This document shows positions 41,035 through 49,942 of a DNA stretch of 64,000 nucleotides, piece after piece. Each line of letters starts with the position of its first letter. Position 1 is the first letter of the stretch. A model generated the notes under the pieces. The model had not been told where the DNA came from and searched no databases. It worked only from the letters and a program-made list of their open reading frames with translations. Source of the stretch: DATJLY01 sp035518375. GTDB lineage: Bacteria > Pseudomonadota > Alphaproteobacteria > ATCC43930 > CGMCC-115725. The stretch is from positions 1-64,000 of the forward strand of contig DATIXQ010000141.1 in NCBI GenBank assembly GCA_035518375.1. The letters run 5' to 3'. The position numbers and the translations under genes were made by a program.

Positions 41035-41772
41035 GTGAAGATCGAAGATGTGAGAAAGACCGCGTTCGCCATGCCGCTGACGAGCCCCGCCTTTCCGCCG
41101 GGCCCCTATCGCTTCATCGATCGCGAATACCTCATCATCACCTACCGCACCGATCCCGAGGCGCTGGAGCGCGTCATCCCCGAACCGCTCAAGGTCGCGG
41201 CCCCCCACGTCAAATATGAATTCATCCGCATGCCAGACAGCTCGGGCTTCGGCGACTACACTGAATCGGGCCAGGTCGTGCCGGTGACGTTCCAGGGCAA
41301 GCCCGGCGGATACGTCCACTCGATGTTCCTCGATGACGAGGCGCCGATCGCGGGCGGGCGCGAGATCTGGGGCTTTCCGAAGAAGCTCGCCAACGTCTCC
41401 TTCAAGGTCGAGACCGATACGCTCGTCGGCACGCTTGACTACGGCCGCATCCGTATCGCCACCGGCACGATGGGCTACAAGTACAAGGCGCTCGACACCG
41501 CGGCGGTGGCAAAGGCCATGGCGGAGCCGGGCTTCCTTCTGAAGATCATCCCCAACGTCGATTGCAGCCCGCGCATCCTCGAGCTCGTGCGCTACAACCT
41601 CGAGGACGTGACGGTGAAGGGCGCATGGAGCGGCCCCGCCGCAATCGAACTCGCGCATCACGCACTCGCGCCCTTGACCGACCTGCCGGTGCGCGAAGTC
41701 GTCTCCGCGGTTCACTTCGTCGCCGACCTGACGCTCGGCCTCGGCGAGGTCGTGCACGACTATCTGCGCTAG
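41035..41772 (+). CDS. adc: Acetoacetate decarboxylase
   Basis: A 245-residue protein matching acetoacetate decarboxylase in length. The catalytic Schiff-base Lys is K116 in EIWGFPKKLAN, next to the activating Lys117; the Glu-rich and Arg residues of the family (RVIPEPL, GDYTESGQVVP) are also there. It decarboxylates acetoacetate to acetone and CO2, fitting a ketone-body/PHB role with bdhA. GTG at 41035 follows a strong GGGGGAGAGG site. Downstream is a hairpin and a 56-bp repeat. Confidence 0.93.
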   Translation: MKIEDVRKTAFAMPLTSPAFPPGPYRFIDREYLIITYRTDPEALERVIPEPLKVAAPHVKYEFIRMPDSSGFGDYTESGQVVPVTFQGKPGGYVHSMFLDDEAPIAGGREIWGFPKKLANVSFKVETDTLVGTLDYGRIRIATGTMGYKYKALDTAAVAKAMAEPGFLLKIIPNVDCSPRILELVRYNLEDVTVKGAWSGPAAIELAHHALAPLTDLPVREVVSAVHFVADLTLGLGEVVHDYLR

Positions 41773-41795
41773 CGCCTGATCCAATTGTTCTCGTC

Positions 41796-41814
41796 GCCCC
41801 CGCAAGGCGGGGGC
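41796..41814 (+). terminator. GC-rich hairpin downstream of adc
   Basis: Perfect inverted repeat GCCCCCGC / GCGGGGGC with an AAG loop, 24 bases after the adc stop and between convergent genes. No T-run follows directly, so it is a weak or Rho-assisted terminator at best. It could also be part of the adjacent interspersed repeat. Confidence 0.45.
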
Positions 41815-41817
41815 AAA

Positions 41818-41873
41818 GCGCGTCCTTCGACTTCGCCCCGTCGCTTCGCGCCGGAGCTTCGCTCAGTATGAGG
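41818..41873 (-). repeat. 56-bp interspersed repeat, copy A
   Basis: Read on the minus strand this is CCTCATACTGAGCGAAGCTC ... GTCGAAGGACGCGC, 56 bases. It has the same length and the same ends as the segment at 54167-54222. The pattern resembles the short intergenic CCTCAT..TGAG..GAAGGACGC repeats spread in Rhizobiales genomes. It sits in the convergent adc/cyclase gap. Confidence 0.65.
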
Positions 41874-41919
41874 ATTTTTCTTTAGGCTTCGCCGAAGCTC
41901 GCGCTGGCGGCGCCGGCGC

Positions 41920-43935
41920 CTATTTGTCGTGCATGACCATGGGCCCGTAGGCCGCTTCCTCGTCGGTCTGACGCAGGCGCTCGACATGAATCCCGAGCAG
42001 GAGCTGGTCCTCCTCCGGCGCCTCGCCCTTCAGCTGCTCGAACAGTTTGACCGCGCGCGGATCGCGGTGCTCGGCGAGCTCGTACGCCTCGACATAGCGC
42101 ATGACGTAGTCCGAATGGGCGCGCTCCTCGTCGAGCGGCTCGAAGATGCCAAGCGCTTCCTCGCGGCCCTTCGGCACGATGACGTGGATGGGCCGGAACG
42201 GAATGTCGCTGACGCACAAGCGCGTCGTTTCGCTGACGCAGATGTGGGTCCCGAAATACTTGTTCACGCCTTCGAGGCGCGAGGCGGTGTTCACCGTATC
42301 GCCCAGGGCCGTGTACTGCATCTTGTCGTGCGAGCCGAAATTTCCGACGACCGCCGTGCCAGTGTGGACGCCGACGCGCGTCACGCCGAGCTGAATATCC
42401 TCGTCGGGATATTCCTTCGCGAACGAGGCGTTCATCTCGGCACGGAACGCTTCGGTGCAGCGCTGGATCGCAAGCGCGCATTTGACGCCGCGCTCGGCGT
42501 GGTCGGACTGATCGGCCGGCGCGTTGAACACGGCCATCACCGCGTCGCCGATGAATTTGTCGATCGTCCCTTCGAGCTTCAGGATCTCGGCGCAGACGCG
42601 ATCGAGATATTCGTTGAGGAGCGGCGCGAGGCGATGCTTGCCATCCTCGCGCTCCTTCTGCGCGAGCTTTTCCGAGAGCGTCGTGAAATTGGCGATGTCG
42701 GTGAAGAGAAACGTCATCTCGCGCTGCTCGCCCTCGAGCGCAAGCTTTTCCGGGTCGGCAACGAGGCGCTGGACCACGCCCGGCGCCACGAACTTGCCGA
42801 ACGCCTGCTGGATGAACTCGCGCTGGCGGCGGACCTGTCGCCCGGTCACCATGTCGGTGCCCCATTGCGACAAGCCGCCGGCGATGGTCGGGCTGATGAG
42901 GGCGATCGAGATGCCGGCGAAGCGGAAGAGCGCGAAGCCGCCGCCCCATAGCAACGCGAACGACAGGAACCCCGCGGCGATACGCGCGAGCAGCGGAATT
43001 TGCAGCGCGCCCAGCCCCGCGCCGACGAGCGCCATGAGGAGCACCAAGGTGATCTCGGCCCCGGTGCCGAGATTGCGCGGCTTGGTTCCCTCGAGGAGTT
43101 GGGCCACGGCATTTGCATGAATTTCGATGCCGGCGAGCGCGCCTTCGTTGCCGCCATAGACCGATGAGAACGGCGTGCGGTGCCGATCGGTAAGACTTAC
43201 GACCTCGCCGATCAGAACGATCTTGCCCTTGATCCACGCGGCCGGAATGACCGGCACAAGGTGCGCCGGAAATTCCTTGAAGGCAGGCGTCTCGGCGTTG
43301 GGCCGGCCGTGCCAAACCATGTCGGGCTGCGCGTCGGGCGTCGTCATGCCGACCTTGGCAAGAAGCCCGCGCGCGAAATCGAGCATGTATGTGCCGTCGG
43401 CTTCCTTGATCTTGGGCAGGATCCAGCGCACCACGCCGAACGCGTCGGTCGGAATCTCGGCGGCGACGCGGTCGTCTAGCGGCACGAAATCGTTGACGTA
43501 GGCGAGCTGCTTGGCGTCGACGAGCTCGGGATTGCTTGTATAGGAGATGACCAGCGGTGTCTTGATGGCGCGGATCTCTTCCTTGAGCGCTTCGTCCTTC
43601 GCCGGCTCGGTCGCCTGGTCGAGCAGGATGTCCATGGCGATCGCACGCGGCCCCTTGGCATCGAGCGCCTTCAGCAGGTTGGCGAGGAAAGCGCGATCGA
43701 CCGGCGAGCGATAGGGAAAGAGCTTGAGCGTGTCCTCGTTGACCGCGGCGATGACGATGTTGTTGTCCTGCGGCTCGGGCGGGAGCAGCGTCGCGATGCG
43801 CATGTCGCCGACGAAGCGCTCGGCCTGCGTCAGGAACGCGATCTCATGCGTCATTATGAAGGCGATGCCGGCGCACAGTACGGCGACCGCGATCGGATCG
43901 ATTGCCGTCTTGAAGAGCGCCCGCAGCTTGACCAT
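41920..43935 (-). CDS. CHASE2-domain class III adenylate/guanylate cyclase
   Basis: A 671-residue receptor cyclase. A first transmembrane helix (about 15-30) leads to a CHASE2 extracytoplasmic sensor (about 35-310; FVGDMRIATLLPP, PVDRAFLANLLKAL, GKIVLIGEV), then three helices (about 325-405) and a class III catalytic domain (about 445-610). Metal-binding Asp are in FLFTDIANFT and KFIGDAVMAVF; the substrate-selecting Lys is in GTIDKFIGD and the transition-state Asn/Arg in GDTVNTASRLEG. These indicate ATP use. It makes cAMP (or cGMP) in response to an envelope signal. It begins 28 bases after the small exported protein gene, as the last gene of the TpsB-CHAT cassette. Confidence 0.93.
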   Translation of the reverse strand: MVKLRALFKTAIDPIAVAVLCAGIAFIMTHEIAFLTQAERFVGDMRIATLLPPEPQDNNIVIAAVNEDTLKLFPYRSPVDRAFLANLLKALDAKGPRAIAMDILLDQATEPAKDEALKEEIRAIKTPLVISYTSNPELVDAKQLAYVNDFVPLDDRVAAEIPTDAFGVVRWILPKIKEADGTYMLDFARGLLAKVGMTTPDAQPDMVWHGRPNAETPAFKEFPAHLVPVIPAAWIKGKIVLIGEVVSLTDRHRTPFSSVYGGNEGALAGIEIHANAVAQLLEGTKPRNLGTGAEITLVLLMALVGAGLGALQIPLLARIAAGFLSFALLWGGGFALFRFAGISIALISPTIAGGLSQWGTDMVTGRQVRRQREFIQQAFGKFVAPGVVQRLVADPEKLALEGEQREMTFLFTDIANFTTLSEKLAQKEREDGKHRLAPLLNEYLDRVCAEILKLEGTIDKFIGDAVMAVFNAPADQSDHAERGVKCALAIQRCTEAFRAEMNASFAKEYPDEDIQLGVTRVGVHTGTAVVGNFGSHDKMQYTALGDTVNTASRLEGVNKYFGTHICVSETTRLCVSDIPFRPIHVIVPKGREEALGIFEPLDEERAHSDYVMRYVEAYELAEHRDPRAVKLFEQLKGEAPEEDQLLLGIHVERLRQTDEEAAYGPMVMHDK

Positions 43936-43963
43936 CCCTCCCCCGTCCCCTCCGGGGCGCGCG

Positions 43964-44665
43964 CTACTTCTTCAGCATCGTAAGAAGCGCGCTCGCCTGG
44001 TTGTCGCACCCGACCTCCGCCATCCAGCTCGCGCGCATGGCGTCGTTGCTGACGCTGGCCGGGATCACGCGCACCGTAACCGGGGCAAGCTTCCCGCCGA
44101 TATTGATGACATAGCTCGTGCGATCCTTGAGCGGCAAAGATTGCGGCATGGCAAGGCGGTCGGCCGAGGCCGGCCAGTTGCCCGAGACCGACCAGCTCCG
44201 GTCGGCCGGCGCGATCGAGACTTGTGTCGCCGCCAAATCCTGGCTGCGCCAGAGCACGACCTCGTGGCCGGAAATGACGCAGCTCGTGCCAGGATGCGTC
44301 ACGTCGACGACCCACGGATCCGGCAGCCGCACGTCGTTCTCGCCGCGCACCACTCCGACCTCGCTCGTGCGCGCCTGGCGCTCGGTGAGGAGCGCGGTCA
44401 CGGCCGAGGCAGCATCCGTCCCGCCGCCCCGGACCTGGCTGTCGGGCGCGCCGTTGAACGGCCCGTCGATCTCGATCACCTGGCCGTTCGGCGCGAGGAA
44501 GGTCACCTGTTGTCCGTCGTCGAGCTTGACCGACTGGCTGCCATCGACTGTTTGGCCGGGCGTGAGGCGCAGGCCGTGGGTCGACACCACCACAAGCTCG
44601 GAGGCCGAGGCGGCGCCGGCAATGCCGCCGGCGAACGCGAGGGACAGAAGGAACGGGCGCATCAT
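43964..44665 (-). CDS. Exported protein of the CHAT cassette (weakly FecR-like)
   Basis: A 233-residue protein with a signal peptide (MMRPFLLSLAFAGGIAGAASA before SELVV). The first half is a run of short beta strands: LVVVSTHGLRLTPGQTVDGSQSVKLDDGQQVTFLAPNGQVIEIDGP. This has the cadence of FecR or other beta-sandwich sensor domains but no firm match. Two cysteines (TSCVIS, VGCDNQ) could form a disulfide. Its ATG overlaps the CHAT gene stop (ATGATG), so the two are made together. It may connect the CHAT protein to the CHASE2 receptor in the periplasm; that is inference. Confidence 0.75.
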   Translation of the reverse strand: MMRPFLLSLAFAGGIAGAASASELVVVSTHGLRLTPGQTVDGSQSVKLDDGQQVTFLAPNGQVIEIDGPFNGAPDSQVRGGGTDAASAVTALLTERQARTSEVGVVRGENDVRLPDPWVVDVTHPGTSCVISGHEVVLWRSQDLAATQVSIAPADRSWSVSGNWPASADRLAMPQSLPLKDRTSYVINIGGKLAPVTVRVIPASVSNDAMRASWMAEVGCDNQASALLTMLKK

Positions 44666-47600
44666 TTCTGTTTCTCCGGTGAAGGTGCTGCTGCGCTGGC
44701 TACGGGAGCGGTATTCGCAGATACGGCATTGCGGCCAGCTTGGACCACGCCTCCGTCGCCGATTAAGGTAAAGGCCGCCCAGAAGAACGGATGCGCAGTC
44801 TGCGGTTGCGCCGCGAGCGCGAGCTGCGACTGGCGCAATGATTCCGCGATGCCGCCGCTGAAATTGGGTCCCAATTTCTGGAACAGGCCGGTCATGAGCT
44901 GGACGGTTTGCGCCGAGGGAACTTCCCAATGGCTCGCGAGGATGGTGCGCGCCCCGGCGTGGAAGAAAGCGCCCGCGAGGCCGGACAGCGATTCGCCGCC
45001 GAACTGCCCGCCCGCCGTCGCGGTGTTGCAGGCCGACAGCACGACGAGGTCTGCGTTGAGGCGGAGCTGCGCCACCTCGCTGGCGTCGAGCACGCCGTCG
45101 GAGGCGCGCGTCGCTTGTGGCGCGGCGGGCGGCGACAGCACCAGCGCCGGCTCCGACTGACAGCGCAGCGCCGTCGGCAGGAGCCCGTGCGTGGCGAAAT
45201 AGAGCACGCGGTAGTCGGACACCGGCATGGCGCGGAAGCGTGGCTCGGTCGCCTCGTTGCCCGTGAGCAGCGAGCCTGGATCGGCGTGCAGGATCGCCGC
45301 CACCTTGCGCACCTCGTCGGCGGTGTCGGGCAGCGGCGGTAGCGCGCGCAGAAGCTGCGGCGGGACCGGACCCTCGTCGCGGCACTGGTTCTCGAGCGCC
45401 TCGAGGCTTGAGACCTGGCCCGCGCGCTGGGCACCGCCGGTGAAGTTCGGGTTGGCGACCGCAAGGAGCGGGCGCGGCGCCGGCGCGCTCGCGCTCAGCT
45501 GACGCAGCGATATGAAGGCGCGCGCCGACGGCACCTCGCTGATGGCGGTGCGCTTCAGGAGCCATTCGGCGCGGGCATAATCGCGCGGCGCACCGGCCGG
45601 GCTCTTGGTGACGAGGAGCCCGAGCGGCAAGCTCGCGAGCGGACCCGTCGGCACGATGATGAGGTGATTGATGCCGGCGAGGCCCTGCTCGATGCCGCCG
45701 AAAAGGCCGCGATAGAGCGTGTAGGAGCGGTTCAGGTCGAACGCATCGACCTGGCCCTGGCGCACGACGAAGGCCTTGCGCAGATTGGCGATGGCATCGC
45801 CCATCGTGCCGGAATCGAGCGTGAGCGGGCGCGCCGTCATGCCGTCCTTGCGCACCAGAATGACGAAGCTGCGCTCGCGCCCGACCTCGAACAGGACGAG
45901 CGCCTCATCGGAATTAAGCGCGGCCTGCATGTCCTGCAGCGAGACCGGGCCGGGATTGGCGAATTTCGAATAGTCGGGGAACTCGGACGTGATGCGCTTC
46001 TCGAGCGCGTCGGCGCGGGCCGCGGCCGTATTGATCTGGGCCATGAGCGCGTTCTCGCGGTCGCTGCCGCGCTGGTCGTCGGGCAACGATACTTCTTGCG
46101 CCAGCGTGAGGCGGGCGGAGTCGCGCTCGCGCCGCGCTTGCTCAAGGTCGTTAACGAGCCCCGCAATCGCGGGCGCGGCCTCGGCAAGGCGTGCGGCAAC
46201 GCGGTTGACGGTGTCGTCGACGAGGCTCCTGCCAATCAGCTGGCTCGCCTCGAACAGCTCGGACTCGAGTTGAGCGCGTTGACTCGGATCGGAACGCGAG
46301 ATTGCGTTGGCGGAGACGACGAATGGCGTGATCTGATCGACCACGACCTCGGAGCGCGCAACCTCGTCGTCGCGCAGGATCTTGAGCGCGAGGCGGAACG
46401 AGCGGATCGATTCCTCGTAGAGCCGCTCCTCCGCAAAGACGCGCGCGAAGACGAGATAGGTCACCGCGGTGGGCGCCGTGTTCCCGAACAGCCGCTCCTG
46501 CAGGATGAGGGCGGCGCGGAACGCGTTGTCGGCATCCTCGGGCCGGCCTTGCGCCGCGCGGATCTCGCCGATCGTGGTCAGCACTTCCGCGCGCCACCAT
46601 GGCGGCAGCGTCGTCATCTCGGTGATGATCTGCGCTGCTTCGGACGCGTTGGCGTCGGCCGCGGCGAGGTTGCCGGTCCTCAGGGCCATCTCGGCGGCGA
46701 GATCGAGGCTGAAGGCCAACTCGCCGCGCTCAGGCGATTCGGAGAGGTCGGCGTTGAGCTCGCCCGCATTGACGCCGCCCTGGTTGATGATGCCGCGCCA
46801 CGTGCCCGCCGAGTTGGCGGCATATTCGAGCGCCTCGTCGAAGTGACCGCGGTTGGCCGCATCGAATGCCTGATAGAGCAGGAGCCGCGCGCGGTCGGGC
46901 GCGGTGCCGTTCGCCTGGATGATCGGATCGGCACGGCGGAACAGCGCCGCGGCCTCGTCGAACCGCTCCTGGTTGCTGATCTGGAGCGCCACCTCCATGA
47001 GGAGAAGGCCAGCGCCGGGCGACTGATCGCCGAACACGTTGTCGATGATGGCGAGGGCCTGGCGGTAATGGCCCTCCGCGCCGGAGAAATTCTTACGGCT
47101 CGCCTCGACGCGCGCGGTCTCTGTGAGTTCGCCGTAGTGGGCGAAATCTGCGGAGGAGGCGCGCAGCCACCGATCGCCCGCGAGCTTCACGAGGCGCGCC
47201 CTGGGTTCGGTCGCCGTCGCGAACGCGACCGCGCCCGCGCCCTCCTTGCCGGCGAGGCGCGCCATCGCGACCTCGAGCGCCGGCAGCGCCGCCGGCAACC
47301 CCTCGCCGCGCACGATGAGCTGGCCGATTTGCATCACGACGATGACCTGCGGCCACTCGCTGTCGTTCAGGGCGCACGGCTGCAGCATCAGGTCGGCGCC
47401 GTCCGCGAGCTTGTCCCACACGCCCTTAGTGCAGCTCATGCGGCCGGCGTCATCGCGTCCGACGGCGGTTTCGCCAACCGCGCGCTCCATTGCCGGCTGG
47501 CGCGCGGCCGGGTCGGTCGGAAGCGACGGCGGCGCGAGCAGCGCCGAGACCGAGCCGGTCGGCTGCTTGGCGTCGCCGCAGAAGATATTGGCCGGGGCAG

Positions 47601-47808
47601 GCGCGCCGCGCTCGGCGGGGAAGTCGGTGCGCTCTTCCCAGCGGCAGGCGACGCCATCGAGATCGGCGCCGACCGAGTTACCGGTACCGGGCACGACCGG
47701 GGCAACGACCGGCGCGGCAGGCGCCGCCTCCTGCTGCGCGCGAGCGAGGCCCGACGCCGCGACCACGACAAGCGCCACCAGCGCCGCGCGCACGAAACCA
47801 CTCCTCAT
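44662..47808 (-). CDS. Exported TPR-CHAT protein (caspase-like protease)
   Basis: A 1048-residue protein from ATG 47808. A Sec signal peptide (MRSGFVRAALVALVVVAASGLARAQQ) is followed by an Ala/Pro linker, a Cys-containing N-terminal region, TPR-like helices (about 230-500), a coiled stretch (about 550-620) and a C-terminal CHAT domain (about 690-1015). The predicted catalytic dyad is complete: H874 in YFATHG and C927 in LSACNTA, with the usual GEGG-like SLAGAFFHAGARTILASHW block behind. CHAT proteins are caspase-superfamily proteases, mostly cytosolic; here export to the periplasm or beyond is predicted. It lies between tpsB (127 bases upstream) and the small exported protein (4-bp overlap). 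Confidence 0.9.
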   Translation of the reverse strand: MRSGFVRAALVALVVVAASGLARAQQEAAPAAPVVAPVVPGTGNSVGADLDGVACRWEERTDFPAERGAPAPANIFCGDAKQPTGSVSALLAPPSLPTDPAARQPAMERAVGETAVGRDDAGRMSCTKGVWDKLADGADLMLQPCALNDSEWPQVIVVMQIGQLIVRGEGLPAALPALEVAMARLAGKEGAGAVAFATATEPRARLVKLAGDRWLRASSADFAHYGELTETARVEASRKNFSGAEGHYRQALAIIDNVFGDQSPGAGLLLMEVALQISNQERFDEAAALFRRADPIIQANGTAPDRARLLLYQAFDAANRGHFDEALEYAANSAGTWRGIINQGGVNAGELNADLSESPERGELAFSLDLAAEMALRTGNLAAADANASEAAQIITEMTTLPPWWRAEVLTTIGEIRAAQGRPEDADNAFRAALILQERLFGNTAPTAVTYLVFARVFAEERLYEESIRSFRLALKILRDDEVARSEVVVDQITPFVVSANAISRSDPSQRAQLESELFEASQLIGRSLVDDTVNRVAARLAEAAPAIAGLVNDLEQARRERDSARLTLAQEVSLPDDQRGSDRENALMAQINTAAARADALEKRITSEFPDYSKFANPGPVSLQDMQAALNSDEALVLFEVGRERSFVILVRKDGMTARPLTLDSGTMGDAIANLRKAFVVRQGQVDAFDLNRSYTLYRGLFGGIEQGLAGINHLIIVPTGPLASLPLGLLVTKSPAGAPRDYARAEWLLKRTAISEVPSARAFISLRQLSASAPAPRPLLAVANPNFTGGAQRAGQVSSLEALENQCRDEGPVPPQLLRALPPLPDTADEVRKVAAILHADPGSLLTGNEATEPRFRAMPVSDYRVLYFATHGLLPTALRCQSEPALVLSPPAAPQATRASDGVLDASEVAQLRLNADLVVLSACNTATAGGQFGGESLSGLAGAFFHAGARTILASHWEVPSAQTVQLMTGLFQKLGPNFSGGIAESLRQSQLALAAQPQTAHPFFWAAFTLIGDGGVVQAGRNAVSANTAPVASAAAPSPEKQK

Positions 47809-47935
47809 AATGTATCGTCTCCCTGCCGTGGACCGTACGTGCGACGGCGAGATGCCCGCCACCGCGAACCAGTCCGACGCGGCCCCCAACCCTGAATTCG
47901 ACCCGCTCGGAGCCATTGGCCCAGCCGTCAAAAAC

Positions 47936-49735
47936 CTAGAACCGCACCGCCGCATTAAAGAGGAAACGCGCCCCGGTTTTTCCCATATCGTTATTGGGCA
48001 CGCCTCTCAACTCTTGGGCAAATTCTATACCACCCGTGACCCTTTGCAGCAATGCCACACGCACCCCAATACCCGTCGAAAGCAGGGAATCTCGCTGTGT
48101 TATTCCAGCCGGAGGAATGGCCTCGTCGCCGTGGCGCGGATTAATCGTTGCGGCGTCCATGAAAAAATAAAATTGTGCGGTATCTATCTTGTATTCGGGG
48201 AAATGCATGTCGTAACGGATCTCGCTCGCGATACCGAGTCCGGCATCGCCGGCGAGCGCGGCGGGATCGTAACCGCGCCCTATGCCCGAGCCACCGAAGC
48301 TCGTTTCCTCGCCGATCACGAGCCGTTCGACCGACCATTGGCCGAGGACGCGGAAATTGGCGCTCAGCGGACCCTGCAGCGGCTGGTCATGCGTCACGAC
48401 GAGCGTGTACTTGGTGAAGCCGGTCGAGCCGCCCGCGGCCGCGCCCGGATAAGGCGGGGGGTTCAACGTGGCGTTGAACGGCGACGTGCTGCGTGCGCCG
48501 AAAAGGCCAATGCCCTGGGTGACGCCGATCGTCGCAGCCGTGCTCGAATCATAGATGAGGCCGCGCTGCTCCCACGTGAGCGCGACGTCGACTTCGCGCC
48601 AGTGATCGTCGTCGAAGGTGGCCGGCGGCGCCCCGCCGCCGGGGATCGGGCTCGGCGGCGTCGCGGTCTGCACGGTCGCTTCCTGGATCGTCACCCCGCC
48701 TTCGACCGTGAGCCGGGTCGGACGCGACACCATGAGCGGATAGCTGAGCCGCGCACCCATCGCGTTGCTGTCGCTCACGAGATTGCCGCCCAGGGCCGCC
48801 GGCTCACCGTGCGCGTGCACGCCCTGGAAGGTGAGGAGCATGCCGTCGAGCCCGATCGGGCGGACGTAGCGGGCCTGCAGCAGGTTGCGCGTCTCGAATC
48901 CGGGCGTGCCAGAGAAATCGACCATGAACTGGCCGGGCGCATAGGGAACGAGGTTGTTGACGACGCCTTGCGCGCCGATGGTCCATGGGCCGGTGACCGC
49001 CGCGCCGCGATTGTCGGTGTAGAAGGTGAGATTCCACGGCTCTTCCTGGAGCGTGACGAGGAGGTCCGAGGCGCCGGGCTCGGTCGGCGACGGACGCAGA
49101 AGTCCTGCGGCCGTGGTGCCGGGGAGCTCGTTCGACATGAGGAGCCCGCGCTCCATCGTCGAGAGCGTTGCCGGCCGCTCCTGCGTCACCGGCTGGATAT
49201 AGGACTCGACTCGCTCGCGCGTGGCGTCGTCGCCGCCGCTCACCGCCGTCGCCTTGACGTAACCCTCGACCACGTTGATCTGGAACACGCCGCCCGACAC
49301 CGTCTGCGGCGGCACATAGGCACGTGTCAGCACATAACCGTGCGCGCGGTAGAGCGCCTCGATCTTGTCGGCGACGCCGATGACGTCCGAAAGGTGCGCC
49401 TTCGTGCCGATGAGTGGCTGGTAGAGCGGCCTGAAGGCCTCGGGCGGGAACATCTTCGCGCCCTCGACCTTGATGTCGCTCACGTCGAACTCGATCTCGT
49501 CGACGGCGCGCGGCACGGGTCCGCGCTGCGGCGCGGGAATCGAGAATTCGAATTGCTGCCGAGGCGCGGGCGATGGCGGCGGCACATTGCGCCCGGGTTC
49601 GGGCTGGCCCGGAAAAGGAGTCGGCGATACTTGCGCCGGGGCGTCACCGGCCCACAGGAGCGCCGCGAGCGACAGGCCGCCAAGGAGTCGCAGGCGCCAA
49701 CTCCCCGCGCTCCCGGCGCGCGATACGTCACTCAT
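47936..49735 (-). CDS. Two-partner secretion outer-membrane transporter (ShlB/FhaC/HecB family)
   Basis: About 599 residues. A signal sequence (LRLLGGLSLAALLWAGDAPAQ), a Pro-rich linker, two POTRA domains (about 70-215; VSDIKVEGAKMFPPEAFRPLYQPLIG and VLTRAYVPPQTVSGGVFQINVVEGYV), then a 16-strand Omp85-type barrel ending in FNAAVRF with the terminal Phe. These proteins translocate a partner TpsA exoprotein across the outer membrane. No TpsA (TPS-domain haemagglutinin) gene is in the window. ATG 49735 gives a normal signal; ATG 49785 or 49849 would extend it. It is the promoter-proximal gene of the CHAT cassette. Confidence 0.9.
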   Translation of the reverse strand: MSDVSRAGSAGSWRLRLLGGLSLAALLWAGDAPAQVSPTPFPGQPEPGRNVPPPSPAPRQQFEFSIPAPQRGPVPRAVDEIEFDVSDIKVEGAKMFPPEAFRPLYQPLIGTKAHLSDVIGVADKIEALYRAHGYVLTRAYVPPQTVSGGVFQINVVEGYVKATAVSGGDDATRERVESYIQPVTQERPATLSTMERGLLMSNELPGTTAAGLLRPSPTEPGASDLLVTLQEEPWNLTFYTDNRGAAVTGPWTIGAQGVVNNLVPYAPGQFMVDFSGTPGFETRNLLQARYVRPIGLDGMLLTFQGVHAHGEPAALGGNLVSDSNAMGARLSYPLMVSRPTRLTVEGGVTIQEATVQTATPPSPIPGGGAPPATFDDDHWREVDVALTWEQRGLIYDSSTAATIGVTQGIGLFGARSTSPFNATLNPPPYPGAAAGGSTGFTKYTLVVTHDQPLQGPLSANFRVLGQWSVERLVIGEETSFGGSGIGRGYDPAALAGDAGLGIASEIRYDMHFPEYKIDTAQFYFFMDAATINPRHGDEAIPPAGITQRDSLLSTGIGVRVALLQRVTGGIEFAQELRGVPNNDMGKTGARFLFNAAVRF

Positions 49736-49942
49736 CCGGAACCCGGCGGTGCCGGCCCCTTCCCCCCGCTGCAAAGTTCTCATCCCCGCTATTTCATTAT
49801 CGTCCGCCGCAACGGACGGCGAGGATAACCGAAACCTCGCCACGTGCAAACCATCCTCTCATCCGGAGCGCGGTGAGGTTGCAACTCGTGACACACGCGT
49901 TTAGCTTGGTGGCGGGACGAGCGAATCTTCGCGCGGGGGATA

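Noticed and set aside
45664..47895. 743-codon plus-strand open frame inside the CHAT gene
   Set aside because: Antisense to codon third positions; no start signal or domain.
47246..49828. 860-codon plus-strand open frame over CHAT and tpsB
   Set aside because: Crosses two genes and the intergenic gap; translation is low-complexity Arg/Ala, so considered a shadow and not the missing TpsA.
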